Source: JAGXLC01 sp964585385
Lineage (GTDB): Bacteria; Bacteroidota; Bacteroidia; Bacteroidales; UBA12077
NCBI GenBank assembly: GCA_964585385.1
Contig: CAZPDP010000004.1
Coordinates: forward strand, 62,001 to 126,000
Length of the DNA: 64,000 bases
Direction: 5' to 3'
Below are positions 9,872 through 18,923 of the stretch, one piece after another (within the stretch, counting starts at the first letter, position 1; every line of letters starts with the position of its first letter). The position numbers and the translations under genes are program-made. Under the pieces are notes generated by a model that was not told where the DNA came from, did no database searches, and saw only the letters and a list, made by a program, of their open reading frames with translations.

Positions 9872-10747
9872 TTATAAAACATTCATTAATTGTTCTTTAA
9901 TCTTTTCAAGCTCATCCTTCATTCTGACAACATAGCGCTGAATATCTGAATCATTAGCTTTTGAGCCAATGGTGTTGATTTCCCTTCCAATTTCCTGTGC
10001 AATAAAATTCAGCTTTTTACCTGCCACTTGTTCCTTATCCATTACTTCCAGGAAATATTTAAAGTGATTTTCGAGTCTAACTTTCTCCTCAGTAATGTCA
10101 AATCTTTCAAGGTAATATACCAATTCCTGTTCAAACCTTTGAGGATCCATTTCATAATCGTTCTTTATTTCCTTAAATCTTTCATTGATCCGCTCCTTCA
10201 CTTTATCAATCCTGCCTTTGTCAAACTTCTCCACTTCTTTGAGATCGTCTGACATACTTTTTATGCGTTCAGTAAAATCTTTGCCAATTGCCTCACCCTC
10301 CTGCTCTCGGAAATTTTCGAGTTCCTGAATTGCATCATGTAAGGTTTGAGAAATCGCATTCCATTCCTCTTCATCCAATTCTTCTTCCTCCTTCTGAAGT
10401 GAATCGGGCATTTGCAGTGCTGTTCTGAGCAGTTCTGCTCCAAGGGGAATATCCATTTCGGTTGTCAATTCCCGGATTTGACGAATATAATTTCGTACTA
10501 CTGCCTTATTAATAGTAGAGGCTTTTTCTTCATCAGCATATTCCTGTTCAATATAACAACTAATTTTACCCCGTTGCAATTTATGGCTGATAAGTTTTCT
10601 TATATCAAGTTCTTTTTCCTTTAATACCTGGGGCACTCGTATATTGATGTCACAATATTTGCTGTTCAGAGATTTTATTTCTATTGATATTGTTTTATTG
10701 GCATAAGCTTTTTCAGCTTTACCATACCCGGTCATTGAAAATAACAT
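9872..10747 (-). CDS. yicC: YicC-family endoribonuclease
   Basis: The 291-residue protein has the diagnostic N-terminus SMTGYGKAE and the family pattern SLNSKYCDINIRVP, and a C-terminal DUF1732 domain with the ending AQEIGREINTIGSKAND. YicC proteins are RNA endonucleases, known in Escherichia coli for small-RNA degradation. First gene of the run with gmk and nadD. The central half is highly charged and predicted helical, as in the family. Confidence 0.92.
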   Translation of the reverse strand: MLFSMTGYGKAEKAYANKTISIEIKSLNSKYCDINIRVPQVLKEKELDIRKLISHKLQRGKISCYIEQEYADEEKASTINKAVVRNYIRQIRELTTEMDIPLGAELLRTALQMPDSLQKEEEELDEEEWNAISQTLHDAIQELENFREQEGEAIGKDFTERIKSMSDDLKEVEKFDKGRIDKVKERINERFKEIKNDYEMDPQRFEQELVYYLERFDITEEKVRLENHFKYFLEVMDKEQVAGKKLNFIAQEIGREINTIGSKANDSDIQRYVVRMKDELEKIKEQLMNVL

Positions 10748-10820
10748 ATACTCTTTTATTTATTTAAATCAATACAAAGGTATAATATTCCGATGAATAT
10801 TCAATTCAGTACACCTCCAA

Positions 10821-12152
10821 TTAAGATACAACAACTTTGTTTTTCCACTTACCGGTGAGGTAGTATGCATAAGCCATAATAAGCCCCATAAGCCATCCGA
10901 GGGGAATAGACCACCAGATTCCTACTGGACCGATTTTTTCAGATAAAAGGAATGCACTGGGAATACGAATCGCCCAGAGAGACAAAATAGTGGTTATCAT
11001 AGGGATGAGTGTTGCCCCGGCTCCCCTCAAAACTCCTGATGTGGCAAACATAAGAGAAAAGACTACATAAAAAGAGCCTACAATAGACAAGTACTCTATC
11101 CCAATTTCAATAACGCGCTCATCTTCTGTAAACAAACCCATAATGAACTTCCCGTAAAGAAGTACAACAGCAGTAACCACAATGGAGACAACAGAAGACA
11201 TTTTTATAGTTTCGACAAATCCCTTTTTTACCCTGCTTTCTTTTTTAGCTCCAAGGTTTTGTCCGACAAATGTGGCAAGCGCATTAGCAAAATTCATTGC
11301 CGGCAAGGTAGCAAGCGAATTTACCCTTGCAGCAACTGAATAAGCAGCAATCACATTAGTACCAAACTTATTGACAATTCCTACCAAAGCCATCATCCCC
11401 ATAGCAACAACTGTTTGTTGTATTCCTGCAGGCAGCCCTATTTTCATACTTTGTTGAAATATCTTCCTGTCAAATTTGAGATTGAAAAGAGAAAAGTGGA
11501 TAATGCCATGTGTCCTGTTCAGGTAAACAATTGCTGTTAAAAAGGCTCCTCCCTGGGCAATTATAGAAGCATAAGCAACACCTTGAATTCCCCATTCAAA
11601 GACGATAACAAACAATAAATCAAGGCCAATGTTAAAAACAGTTGAAATAATCAGAAAATAAAGCGGAGTTTTTGAATCTCCCAGTCCACGAAGTGATGCG
11701 CTGGTCCCCATAAATCCAAAAAAAGCTATAACCCCGGCAAAAAAGATTTTCAGATAACTCTGCGCCATGGGCATCACTTCTTCAGGGAGACGTAAAAGCT
11801 TAAAAATTTCGCGGTTAAAAATGATTCCAAGAGTACCAACAACGATGGAAGCAAAAAACAGAAAAATGAACAACGTGTCAATCGTCCTTTTTACTTTTTC
11901 CTTTTTCCCGGCTCCAAAATACTGGGCAATAACAACGGTGCTTCCTGAAGTAATCCCCAGTACCAGAGCAAAAAATACGAAAATGACAGGAAACGAAGCT
12001 CCCACGGCAGCTAATGCCTCTTTGCCAATGAAGTTTCCAACCACTATGCTATCTACAACATTATAAAGCTGATGGAACACATTTCCCAGAAGCATTGGCA
12101 AGGCAAAACGCAGAATCAACGCTCTCTCTTTTCCAATTGTCAAATCTTTCAT
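10821..12152 (-). CDS. MATE family efflux transporter
   Basis: Inner-membrane exporter that couples Na+ or H+ entry to efflux of drugs or metabolites. The 443-residue protein has about twelve hydrophobic helices in two similar halves; the first starts with the family pattern LALPMLLGNVFHQLYNVVDS, followed by GKEALAAVGASFP. Substrate cannot be told. It stands alone between yicC and tnaA with about 70-90-base gaps on either side. Confidence 0.9.
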   Translation of the reverse strand: MKDLTIGKERALILRFALPMLLGNVFHQLYNVVDSIVVGNFIGKEALAAVGASFPVIFVFFALVLGITSGSTVVIAQYFGAGKKEKVKRTIDTLFIFLFFASIVVGTLGIIFNREIFKLLRLPEEVMPMAQSYLKIFFAGVIAFFGFMGTSASLRGLGDSKTPLYFLIISTVFNIGLDLLFVIVFEWGIQGVAYASIIAQGGAFLTAIVYLNRTHGIIHFSLFNLKFDRKIFQQSMKIGLPAGIQQTVVAMGMMALVGIVNKFGTNVIAAYSVAARVNSLATLPAMNFANALATFVGQNLGAKKESRVKKGFVETIKMSSVVSIVVTAVVLLYGKFIMGLFTEDERVIEIGIEYLSIVGSFYVVFSLMFATSGVLRGAGATLIPMITTILSLWAIRIPSAFLLSEKIGPVGIWWSIPLGWLMGLIMAYAYYLTGKWKNKVVVS

Positions 12153-12239
12153 CTACTCACGGATCATTGCGTTTCGAAATTAAAATGAAGAGCACAAAAA
12201 AAGACTTAAAATTGTTTATTACCAACCCTAAAAACAGAA

Positions 12240-13616
12240 TTAAATTTTCTCGAGCTCAACAGTAAAATGCCTCATGATAGGAGCTTCATTAATTATTTTC
12301 AAACCTGTTTTTATTTCTTCCCGCTTATCGTATACATTTTTTAAGGCTGCAGCCACCACATCCATGTGGTTGTTGGTATAAACTCTCCTTGGAATGGTCA
12401 GTCTGAGTAATTCCAGATCAGGATAGCGATTTTCCCGGGTTTCCGGATCTCTGTCTGCTAAAAGCGTTCCAATTTCGACCCCTCTGACCCCTGCTTCCAG
12501 ATACAACTCAACAGCCAGTGTCTGGGCCCTGAACTGCTCCCTCGGCAAATCCGGCAGAAAGGCATTTGCATCAACAAATATGGCATGCCCTCCATAGGGT
12601 TTTTGAATCGGAACGTTGTATTCATCGAGTTTCCTGCCCAAATAAGCAACCTGTCTAATTCTTGTGTCCAGGTAATCAAATTCTGTTCCTTCGTAAAGTC
12701 CCTGTGCAAGAGCATTCATATCCCTTCCCGACATTCCTCCATAAGTAATAAAACCTTCGAACATAATGTTATAAACACTGGCCTGGCGGAAGATATCTTT
12801 GTCATGAAAAGCGATAAAACCACCCATATTCACGATAGCATCCTTTTTACTGCTCATAGTCATGAAATCCGCATATTGATACATCTCTCTTACAATCTCT
12901 CTGATTAACTTATCCTTATAGCCCTCCTCCCTGGTTTTTATAAAATATGCGTTTTCTGCAAATCGGGCCGAATCATAAAGAACTTTTATCCCATAGCGAT
13001 TAGCAAGTTCTCTTACTTCCTTCATGTTTTTCATTGATACAGGCTGCCCACCCGATGAATTACAGGTTAAAGTAATCACTATAAAGGGAACCTGCTCCTT
13101 TTTGTTATTTTTCAGAACATCCTCCAGTTTTTCAAGGTCAATATTTCCTTTAAAAGGATATTCAATTTGTGTATCAAAGGCTTCATCAATTGTACAATCG
13201 ACTGCTGTGGCCTTTCTGAATTCAATATGTCCTTTGGTGGTATCAAAATGAGAATTGCCCGGGATTACATCTCCTTCTTTAACCAGTACTGAGAAAAGCA
13301 CATTTTCAGCTGCCCTTCCCTGATGGGTAGGAAGGAAATGATCAAATCCAAGTATATCTTTTATGGCATCTTTCATTTTATAATAAGAAGATGCACCGGC
13401 ATAACTCTCATCTCCTGTCATTAGTGCTGACCACTGCTTGTCACTCATAGCGCCTGTACCTGAGTCGGTCAGCAAATCAATAAATACCTGTTCACTCTTC
13501 AGGTTAAAAAGATTATATTTTGCTTGTTTTATCCATTCTTCTCTCTCTTCACGAGTGCTTTTTCTAATGGTCTCCACCATTTTTATCTTATAGGATTCCG
13601 CAAATGGTAACTCCAT
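12240..13616 (-). CDS. tnaA: Tryptophanase (tryptophan indole-lyase)
   Basis: PLP enzyme splitting L-tryptophan into indole, pyruvate and ammonia. The 458 residues follow the tryptophanase/tyrosine phenol-lyase fold: IDLLTDSGTGAMSD, LPTHQGRAAEN, DSARFAENAYFIK, and the PLP lysine in MSSKKDA (Lys258). Two features favour tryptophanase over tyrosine phenol-lyase: DSARFAEN rather than the DATRCVEN form, and His450 in the C-terminal MRHFTVEL, where phenol-lyases have Phe. No TnaC-like leader or tnaB permease is seen next to it. Confidence 0.9.
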   Translation of the reverse strand: MELPFAESYKIKMVETIRKSTREEREEWIKQAKYNLFNLKSEQVFIDLLTDSGTGAMSDKQWSALMTGDESYAGASSYYKMKDAIKDILGFDHFLPTHQGRAAENVLFSVLVKEGDVIPGNSHFDTTKGHIEFRKATAVDCTIDEAFDTQIEYPFKGNIDLEKLEDVLKNNKKEQVPFIVITLTCNSSGGQPVSMKNMKEVRELANRYGIKVLYDSARFAENAYFIKTREEGYKDKLIREIVREMYQYADFMTMSSKKDAIVNMGGFIAFHDKDIFRQASVYNIMFEGFITYGGMSGRDMNALAQGLYEGTEFDYLDTRIRQVAYLGRKLDEYNVPIQKPYGGHAIFVDANAFLPDLPREQFRAQTLAVELYLEAGVRGVEIGTLLADRDPETRENRYPDLELLRLTIPRRVYTNNHMDVVAAALKNVYDKREEIKTGLKIINEAPIMRHFTVELEKI

Positions 13617-13841
13617 GATATTATGTATTTAAGATTGAACATGTAAGTAATAAAAAAATAGGAATAGAGGGGGTAATTAATATTAATATTTGGGATAATT
13701 ATCCCTCCTTTTAATATTTAAGTAGCGGTTATACGGCTTACAATGCAAAATGTAAAGTTTTATCATAGCCTGAAATTTGGAACAAAATTATTATTTTAAT
13801 TAAAAAAGAAATAAATTTCAGCCAAAAAATTATACCTGCTT

Positions 13842-15407
13842 ATGCCAAGGCAACTCATCATATTCATATTTTTCACCCTCCTCCTGTTATCCAAGGGATT
13901 GCACGCCAACTCCACCCATCAAAGAGATACAAATTCTATCCAGGATTCTATTCAGCCAGAAAAAGACACTATTGTAATTCCTAAAGGTATTATTCCTTCA
14001 GCGGCTGACTACATTGTCACTCCGCGATCCCTGGAAGAAATGCGCCAGGCCTTCATTTCCGATACATTTAAAACTCCCGAAGATACTGTAATATTAAATT
14101 CAAAGCTTGATTCGGCTGTTTATTTTGTTGAACAATTTTTCCTAAAGAAACACGAAATATCTAATGATACCCTAAAAACCCATATTTCCAAATTAATTCA
14201 TTATGTAAAAAGTCAACCCATTGATTCCTCACTGGATTATCTGAGGCAATTCACATCAAACGACAGCCTGTCAATTCCCGGGAAAGATAGCTTAACCCTT
14301 TCAATAGGTGATACAATATATAACTACCTCAATTATCTGATAGATACGGCAAAAGTGGATTCCATAAACTTTCTCATTACTACCAAAAAAAATGATACGG
14401 TTTCCCTTTGGCTAACTGAAGAAAAAAGAAATGATTCAACACGTCTGATTTTATATGATGATCTAAACCATCCTGCCGGGTTTTGGGTAACTCCCAAAAG
14501 CATGAAATCACTAAATATTAAACTTGATGAAAGTACCTTAATAGAAAAAACAGATTTTCAGCGAAGAAGGGAAGAAAATCTTCCCACAATTATAGAAGTG
14601 GATAGACTTGCTGACTATAATGGTGTTGAAATGATTTTCCCGCAATGGAAAATAGGAGGAATTGCCAATCTGAATTTTACTCAGGGTTACGTAAAAAACT
14701 GGATCAAAGGGGGTGAAAATAATCTAACCACGCTGTTTGATGTCAAATTTGATGCAGACTACAAAAAAGGGAAGACTATCTGGGATAATGATTTTGAATA
14801 CAAAATCGGTCTTCTGCAGTCGGGCGAAAAAGGACTCAGGAAAAATGAAGATGTGCTTGAAATAAATTCAAAATTCGGAACAAATGCTAGAAAGAACTGG
14901 TATTACAGTGGCCTGGTAAACTTCACTACACAGTTATTTAAAAGTTATGATTATCCCAATGACTCTGTTGCGATTTCCGGATTATTATCTCCTTCTTATC
15001 TGGTTTTTTCTCTGGGTATGGACTATAACCCCAATAAAGATTTCACACTCCTTTTATCCCCTATTTCTTCAAAATTCACCATGATGGCTGATACAAGCAG
15101 GTTTGACCAAAACAACTATGGTATACCAAAAGATAAGAAAACACGTAAAGAACTGGGTATATATATCAAATCAATCTACAACCTCCAATTGCATGAAGAT
15201 ATAAGAATGGAAAACAAGATTAACTTATTTACCAACTATCTTAAAAATCCACAAAATATTGATATCGACTGGGAGATAACATTCCGAATGAAAATTACAG
15301 AACTAATCAATACTACGATTAATACCCATATAATATATGACCATGACGTAATACAGAAGCTTCAATTTAAGGAAGTGTTAAGTATTGGAATTATGTTCCG
15401 GTTTTAG
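13842..15407 (+). CDS. DUF3078 family outer membrane protein
   Basis: The 521-residue protein starts with a signal peptide (hydrophobic residues 3-20, cleavage near LHANS). The first 250 residues are a hydrophilic, Asp/Ser/Thr-rich region. The C-terminal 260 residues match DUF3078: WKIGGIANLNFTQGYVKNW, then KGGENNL and alternating strands ending in an aromatic residue (GIMFRF), as expected of an outer-membrane barrel. Function unknown; the family is largely restricted to Bacteroidota. Its stop codon abuts the first copy of the dispersed hairpin repeat. Confidence 0.8.
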   Translation: MPRQLIIFIFFTLLLLSKGLHANSTHQRDTNSIQDSIQPEKDTIVIPKGIIPSAADYIVTPRSLEEMRQAFISDTFKTPEDTVILNSKLDSAVYFVEQFFLKKHEISNDTLKTHISKLIHYVKSQPIDSSLDYLRQFTSNDSLSIPGKDSLTLSIGDTIYNYLNYLIDTAKVDSINFLITTKKNDTVSLWLTEEKRNDSTRLILYDDLNHPAGFWVTPKSMKSLNIKLDESTLIEKTDFQRRREENLPTIIEVDRLADYNGVEMIFPQWKIGGIANLNFTQGYVKNWIKGGENNLTTLFDVKFDADYKKGKTIWDNDFEYKIGLLQSGEKGLRKNEDVLEINSKFGTNARKNWYYSGLVNFTTQLFKSYDYPNDSVAISGLLSPSYLVFSLGMDYNPNKDFTLLLSPISSKFTMMADTSRFDQNNYGIPKDKKTRKELGIYIKSIYNLQLHEDIRMENKINLFTNYLKNPQNIDIDWEITFRMKITELINTTINTHIIYDHDVIQKLQFKEVLSIGIMFRF

Positions 15408-15470
15408 CCCGAATAATTAACTTCGTTGAGGGCTTCGCCGTTCAAAAATTATTCCTGTCTCCAGCAGCGA
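15408..15470 (+). repeat. Dispersed hairpin repeat, copy 1
   Basis: A 63-bp sequence matching copy 2 at 33384-33446 with three mismatches. An 8-bp inverted repeat (15411-15418 with 15447-15454) can form a stem around a GC-rich loop. It begins on the base after the DUF3078 stop codon. Confidence 0.8.
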
Positions 15471-15473
15471 CTA

Positions 15474-16006
15474 TGGTTCATTAAAATTTTTTCCAAAAAT
15501 TTAAGTTCACCTAAGTCGGTATCGCCTTCGCCTATCCGCTACGGCGGAGCAAGGGGTTAATACCACCTTGCGGTACAGGCTCTGCATTTTATTCATATTT
15601 ATAAAAATTTATGAATAATGCAGGTTAGAAATTGTAAAAACAAAAAGTCAGAAACTTTAAGCTTCTGACTTTTCTTGATACCCATTTACTAACCCTAAAA
15701 CTAAATGAAAAAACTAAAACCCTTTCTTAAAATACAGATTTTCGTGAAGCTAAATCTTAATTTGTTTAACGTTTTTTTAATAAAATTGTTGCAAAATTCC
15801 AAGTTTTTTAAAGGTTTTCTCAAAATTATATAGAAATCTGAGCAACAACCCTTTAGACAACTCAAAGTAAACCTGTGGTATAATGACAAAAATCATTATC
15901 CCCATACAATAGAATTGGTCTGGGGTTACGTATTAAAAAAAAATAAATGCTTATGAAACATTTCACTAAATAAAACCTTTGATAATAAAATTCGTCATAG
16001 ACGTTG
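15474..16006. other. Intergenic region without a recognisable gene
   Basis: After the hairpin repeat, a short GC-richer stretch at about 15519-15590 contains partial palindromes (around 15533-15550). It is followed by a T-tailed hairpin at 15642 and AT-rich DNA. I see no credible coding sequence on either strand. Confidence 0.5.
15642..15674 (+). terminator. Terminator-like hairpin
   Basis: GTCAGAA (15647-15653) pairs with TTCTGAC (15663-15669) around a short AT loop, with an A run before and a T run after. It can work in either direction. It lies 235 bases past the DUF3078 gene and may be its terminator. Confidence 0.65.
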
Positions 16007-16014
16007 TAAATTTG
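16007..16014 (+). promoter_or_regulatory. Possible Bacteroidota -7 box (TAAATTTG)
   Basis: TAAATTTG matches the TAnnTTTG -7 consensus and lies 34 bases before the carboxyltransferase start. A TTTG at 15978 is the nearest -33 candidate, but its 25-base spacing is longer than the usual 19-21. Confidence 0.35.
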
Positions 16015-16048
16015 TGATTTATATTTTTACCTAAACCGGTTTAGAGAT

Positions 16049-17788
16049 ATGCAAAGAGAAATAAAATTCAGCCTGGTATACAGGGACATGTGGCAATCGA
16101 GCGGAAAATATGTCCCCAGGATAGACCAGTTGAAGCGTGTAGCACCCGAAATAATTAATATGGGTTGCTTTTCACGTATAGAGACAAATGGTGGAGCCTT
16201 TGAACAGGTTAATCTTTTATATGGGGAGAATCCTAACAAAGCCGTCAGGGAATGGACAAAACCTTTCAATGAGGCCGGAATTCAAACTCACATGCTGGAG
16301 AGGGCTTTAAATGGTATTCGCATGTTTCCTGTTCCTGCTGATTTAAGAAAACTAATGTTTCAGGTCAAAAAAGCTCAGGGAGTAGATATTGCAAGGTCTT
16401 TTTGCGGCCTGAATGATCACAGGAACCTTGAACTTTCTATCAAATATGCCAAGGAAGCCGGAATGATATCCCAGGTGGCTTTGAGTATAACTCATTCAAA
16501 AATTCATACCAACGAATACTATTTAGGAGTTGTCGATAAAGCTGTTGAATACGGAGCCGATGAAATTTGCCTTAAAGATATGGCCGGAGTGGGCAGGCCT
16601 GTAAATCTGGGTAATCTTGTACGAATGATTAAAGAAAAATACCCCGAATTGGTAGTTCAGTATCATGGACATTCAGGCCCGGGATTTTCTGTCGCATCGA
16701 CACTTGAGGTCGCCCGTGCAGGAGCAGATTATGTAGATGTAGCCATGGAACCTCTTTCGTGGGGTATGGTTCACCCCGATGTGCTAACCATCCAGGCTAT
16801 GCTAAAAGATGCAGGTTTTAAGGTACCTGAAATCAATACGGATGCATACATGAAAGTAAGGTCTCTGAATAAGGAATTTATGGACGACTTTCTGGGATAT
16901 TTCATCAATCCCAGAAACCGATACATGTCTTCACTACTGGTTAAATCCGGGTTACCCGGTGGTATGATGGGGAGCATGATGGCAGACCTGAAAAACGTTC
17001 AGCAAGGATTAAATCAAACGCTTGCCGCCAATGGAAAAGAGGAACTTTCAGAAGATGAACTTTTGAATAAATTATTTGACGAAGTTGTGGATATTTGGCC
17101 AAAATTGGGCAATCCCCCACTTGTAACCCCTTTTAGTCAGTATGTCAAGAACATTGCCCTTTTAAATGTAATGGCTGAAATACAGGGTAACCCAAAATTC
17201 CAGATGATAGATAATAATGCATGGGATATGATATTGGGAAAAGCAGGCAGATTGCCCGGAAAACTTGATTCTGAAATTGTTGAGCTGGCAAAAGAGCAGG
17301 GTAAGGAGTTCTACGAAGGTGTTCCACAGGACAATTATCCGGATCAACTGGATAAGTATAAAAAAGAGATGGAAGAAAACGGATGGGAGTTTGGCCAGGA
17401 CAACGAAGAATTATTCGAATTTGCCATGCATGAAAGGCAATACAGGGATTACAAATCCGGATTGGCAAAAAAAAGATTTGAAGAAGAGATTGAGAAATTG
17501 AAATCACAGTCGGAAAATGGTCAGGCAGCTAAAAAGCAGAAAGACCCCAACAAAAAAGATATTGTATCCCCGGCAAATGGCCGTGTCTTCTTTAATCTGA
17601 ACTACTTTGTAGAGGAAAAATCAATTGAAGAAGGTTCGGAAGTTAAAAAAGGTGAGCGCATTTGCTACATAGAATCAAACAATACTTTCGATGAAATTCT
17701 GTCTGGGTATGATGGAAAAGTGGAAAAAATATACTGCCAGCAAGGTGATGTGGTTACAAAGGATGAACTGCTGGTAAGATTGAAATAA
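16049..17788 (+). CDS. OadA/PycB-like carboxyltransferase with lysine-less biotinyl domain
   Basis: The protein has an HMGL-like TIM barrel carboxyltransferase domain (about residues 5-290) of the oxaloacetate decarboxylase alpha / pyruvate carboxylase B type, then the conserved PYC_OADA region (about 300-460), a charged linker, and a biotinyl-lipoyl-like domain (about 510-579). Catalytic Lys176 (CLKDMAG) and metal ligands His206 and His208 are present. The biotinyl domain reads ESNNT where biotin carriers have EAMKM, so the lysine equivalent is Asn545, 34 residues from the end as in true carriers. The protein therefore cannot be biotinylated there. It may work with a separate carrier subunit, or the domain may be structural. 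No membrane decarboxylase subunits or biotin carboxylase lie nearby. Confidence 0.82.
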   Translation: MQREIKFSLVYRDMWQSSGKYVPRIDQLKRVAPEIINMGCFSRIETNGGAFEQVNLLYGENPNKAVREWTKPFNEAGIQTHMLERALNGIRMFPVPADLRKLMFQVKKAQGVDIARSFCGLNDHRNLELSIKYAKEAGMISQVALSITHSKIHTNEYYLGVVDKAVEYGADEICLKDMAGVGRPVNLGNLVRMIKEKYPELVVQYHGHSGPGFSVASTLEVARAGADYVDVAMEPLSWGMVHPDVLTIQAMLKDAGFKVPEINTDAYMKVRSLNKEFMDDFLGYFINPRNRYMSSLLVKSGLPGGMMGSMMADLKNVQQGLNQTLAANGKEELSEDELLNKLFDEVVDIWPKLGNPPLVTPFSQYVKNIALLNVMAEIQGNPKFQMIDNNAWDMILGKAGRLPGKLDSEIVELAKEQGKEFYEGVPQDNYPDQLDKYKKEMEENGWEFGQDNEELFEFAMHERQYRDYKSGLAKKRFEEEIEKLKSQSENGQAAKKQKDPNKKDIVSPANGRVFFNLNYFVEEKSIEEGSEVKKGERICYIESNNTFDEILSGYDGKVEKIYCQQGDVVTKDELLVRLK

Positions 17789-17791
17789 AAA

Positions 17792-17819
17792 AGCAGGGTT
17801 CCAAAAGCCCTGCTATCTG
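17792..17819. terminator. Bidirectional terminator between convergent genes
   Basis: AGCAGGG (17792-17798) pairs with CCCTGCT (17808-17814). An A run precedes the stem and a T-rich stretch follows it, so it can serve the carboxyltransferase gene (plus) and the dihydroorotate-dehydrogenase-like gene (minus). Confidence 0.75.
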
Positions 17820-17840
17820 ATTTTATTAGCTAATGAATTC

Positions 17841-18851
17841 CTAGTACTTATGCTTTTTGATAATCTCCTCCGGGTTAAGAAGGATATCAACATATTGAGC
17901 TCTCTTGTATACAAATGGATCTTTTACATTCTTTCTTGACAATTTACCCTTGAAATCTTTAAGTGATTTATAATTGTTTGCATCCATCCATTTTTCCATA
18001 TCCTGGAGCATTGTAGATATATGTTCAATTTTATTTTTATAAAGTGTACTTACCACCTGAACACAATCTGCTCCAGCCATAATCAACTTCAATGCATCCT
18101 CACCTGTAAAAATTCCAGTGCTTGCACAAATTGCAGCATTAATATTATCATAAAGCAAACCCGAATATCGTAAAGGCAATTTATGATCGCCTTTTGAGCT
18201 CAGGTTAAACGGGAAAGTATGCTCTTCCTTATGTATATTTACTTCGGGTTCAAACAGTCGGTTGAAAAGTACAAACCCGTCAACAGCCTCATCATCCATG
18301 CTTTGTACCAGGTTCAGAATGTTTGAATAAAATGGACTTATTTTAACACTGATAGGTATTGAAACCTGTTTACGGACAGATTTGAGAATTGAGACTTGCT
18401 GCTCCTCAATTTCAACACCTTCTATATCAGAATCATAAGGTATGTAAAAAAAGTTCAATTCGAGAGCATCCACACCTGTGTCAACAATTTTTTTGGCATA
18501 TTCAATCCATGTCTCAGAATTAACAGCATTCAAGCTGGCAATGATTGGAATATCAAGCGCTGCTTTAGCCCTTTGAAGTGCGAGTAAATGGTCATCAGGT
18601 CCTGCATGTTGAATATCAGGGTGTGTTTTTATCATTTCGGGATTGCGCTCATCGAATTCGGTGAGCTCCTCATCCATCTGAGCGCGTTCCAGTTGTATCT
18701 GCTCTTCAAAAAGTGATTTATATACTACCGCTGCGGCTCCTGCCTCTTCTATTCTTTGCAATTTTTCCAAGTCTTCGGAAAGATTGGATGCACCGGCAAT
18801 TATTGGGTTCTTCAACTGAAGGCCCATGTATTTTGTACTTAAGTCTGCCAT
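17841..18851 (-). CDS. Dihydroorotate dehydrogenase-like flavoprotein
   Basis: FMN-dependent TIM-barrel protein of the PyrD class 1 type. The N-terminus reads LSTKYMGLQLKNPIIAGASN, followed by EEAGAAAVVYKSLFEEQ, and later KISPFYSN with a C-terminal CVQVVSTLYKN phosphate-binding segment. At 336 residues it is longer than class 1 PyrD, with a C-terminal extension. No other pyrimidine gene is near. Related proteins are annotated as dihydroorotate dehydrogenase-like without tested activity, so the substrate is uncertain. Confidence 0.78.
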   Translation of the reverse strand: MADLSTKYMGLQLKNPIIAGASNLSEDLEKLQRIEEAGAAAVVYKSLFEEQIQLERAQMDEELTEFDERNPEMIKTHPDIQHAGPDDHLLALQRAKAALDIPIIASLNAVNSETWIEYAKKIVDTGVDALELNFFYIPYDSDIEGVEIEEQQVSILKSVRKQVSIPISVKISPFYSNILNLVQSMDDEAVDGFVLFNRLFEPEVNIHKEEHTFPFNLSSKGDHKLPLRYSGLLYDNINAAICASTGIFTGEDALKLIMAGADCVQVVSTLYKNKIEHISTMLQDMEKWMDANNYKSLKDFKGKLSRKNVKDPFVYKRAQYVDILLNPEEIIKKHKY

Positions 18852-18923
18852 AATAAAAGGGTTTTATGTGTTACTTAAAAAGTAAACAAGATAAGAAAAA
18901 ATTAGTTCAATCAAAAAGTAGAA

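Noticed and set aside
12240..13616. Tyrosine phenol-lyase as the function
   Set aside because: DSARFAEN and the C-terminal His450 follow tryptophanase; phenol-lyases have DATRCVEN and Phe.
15701..15889. 62-codon minus-strand frame in the intergenic region
   Set aside because: Phe/Lys-rich composition of random AT-rich DNA; no family pattern.
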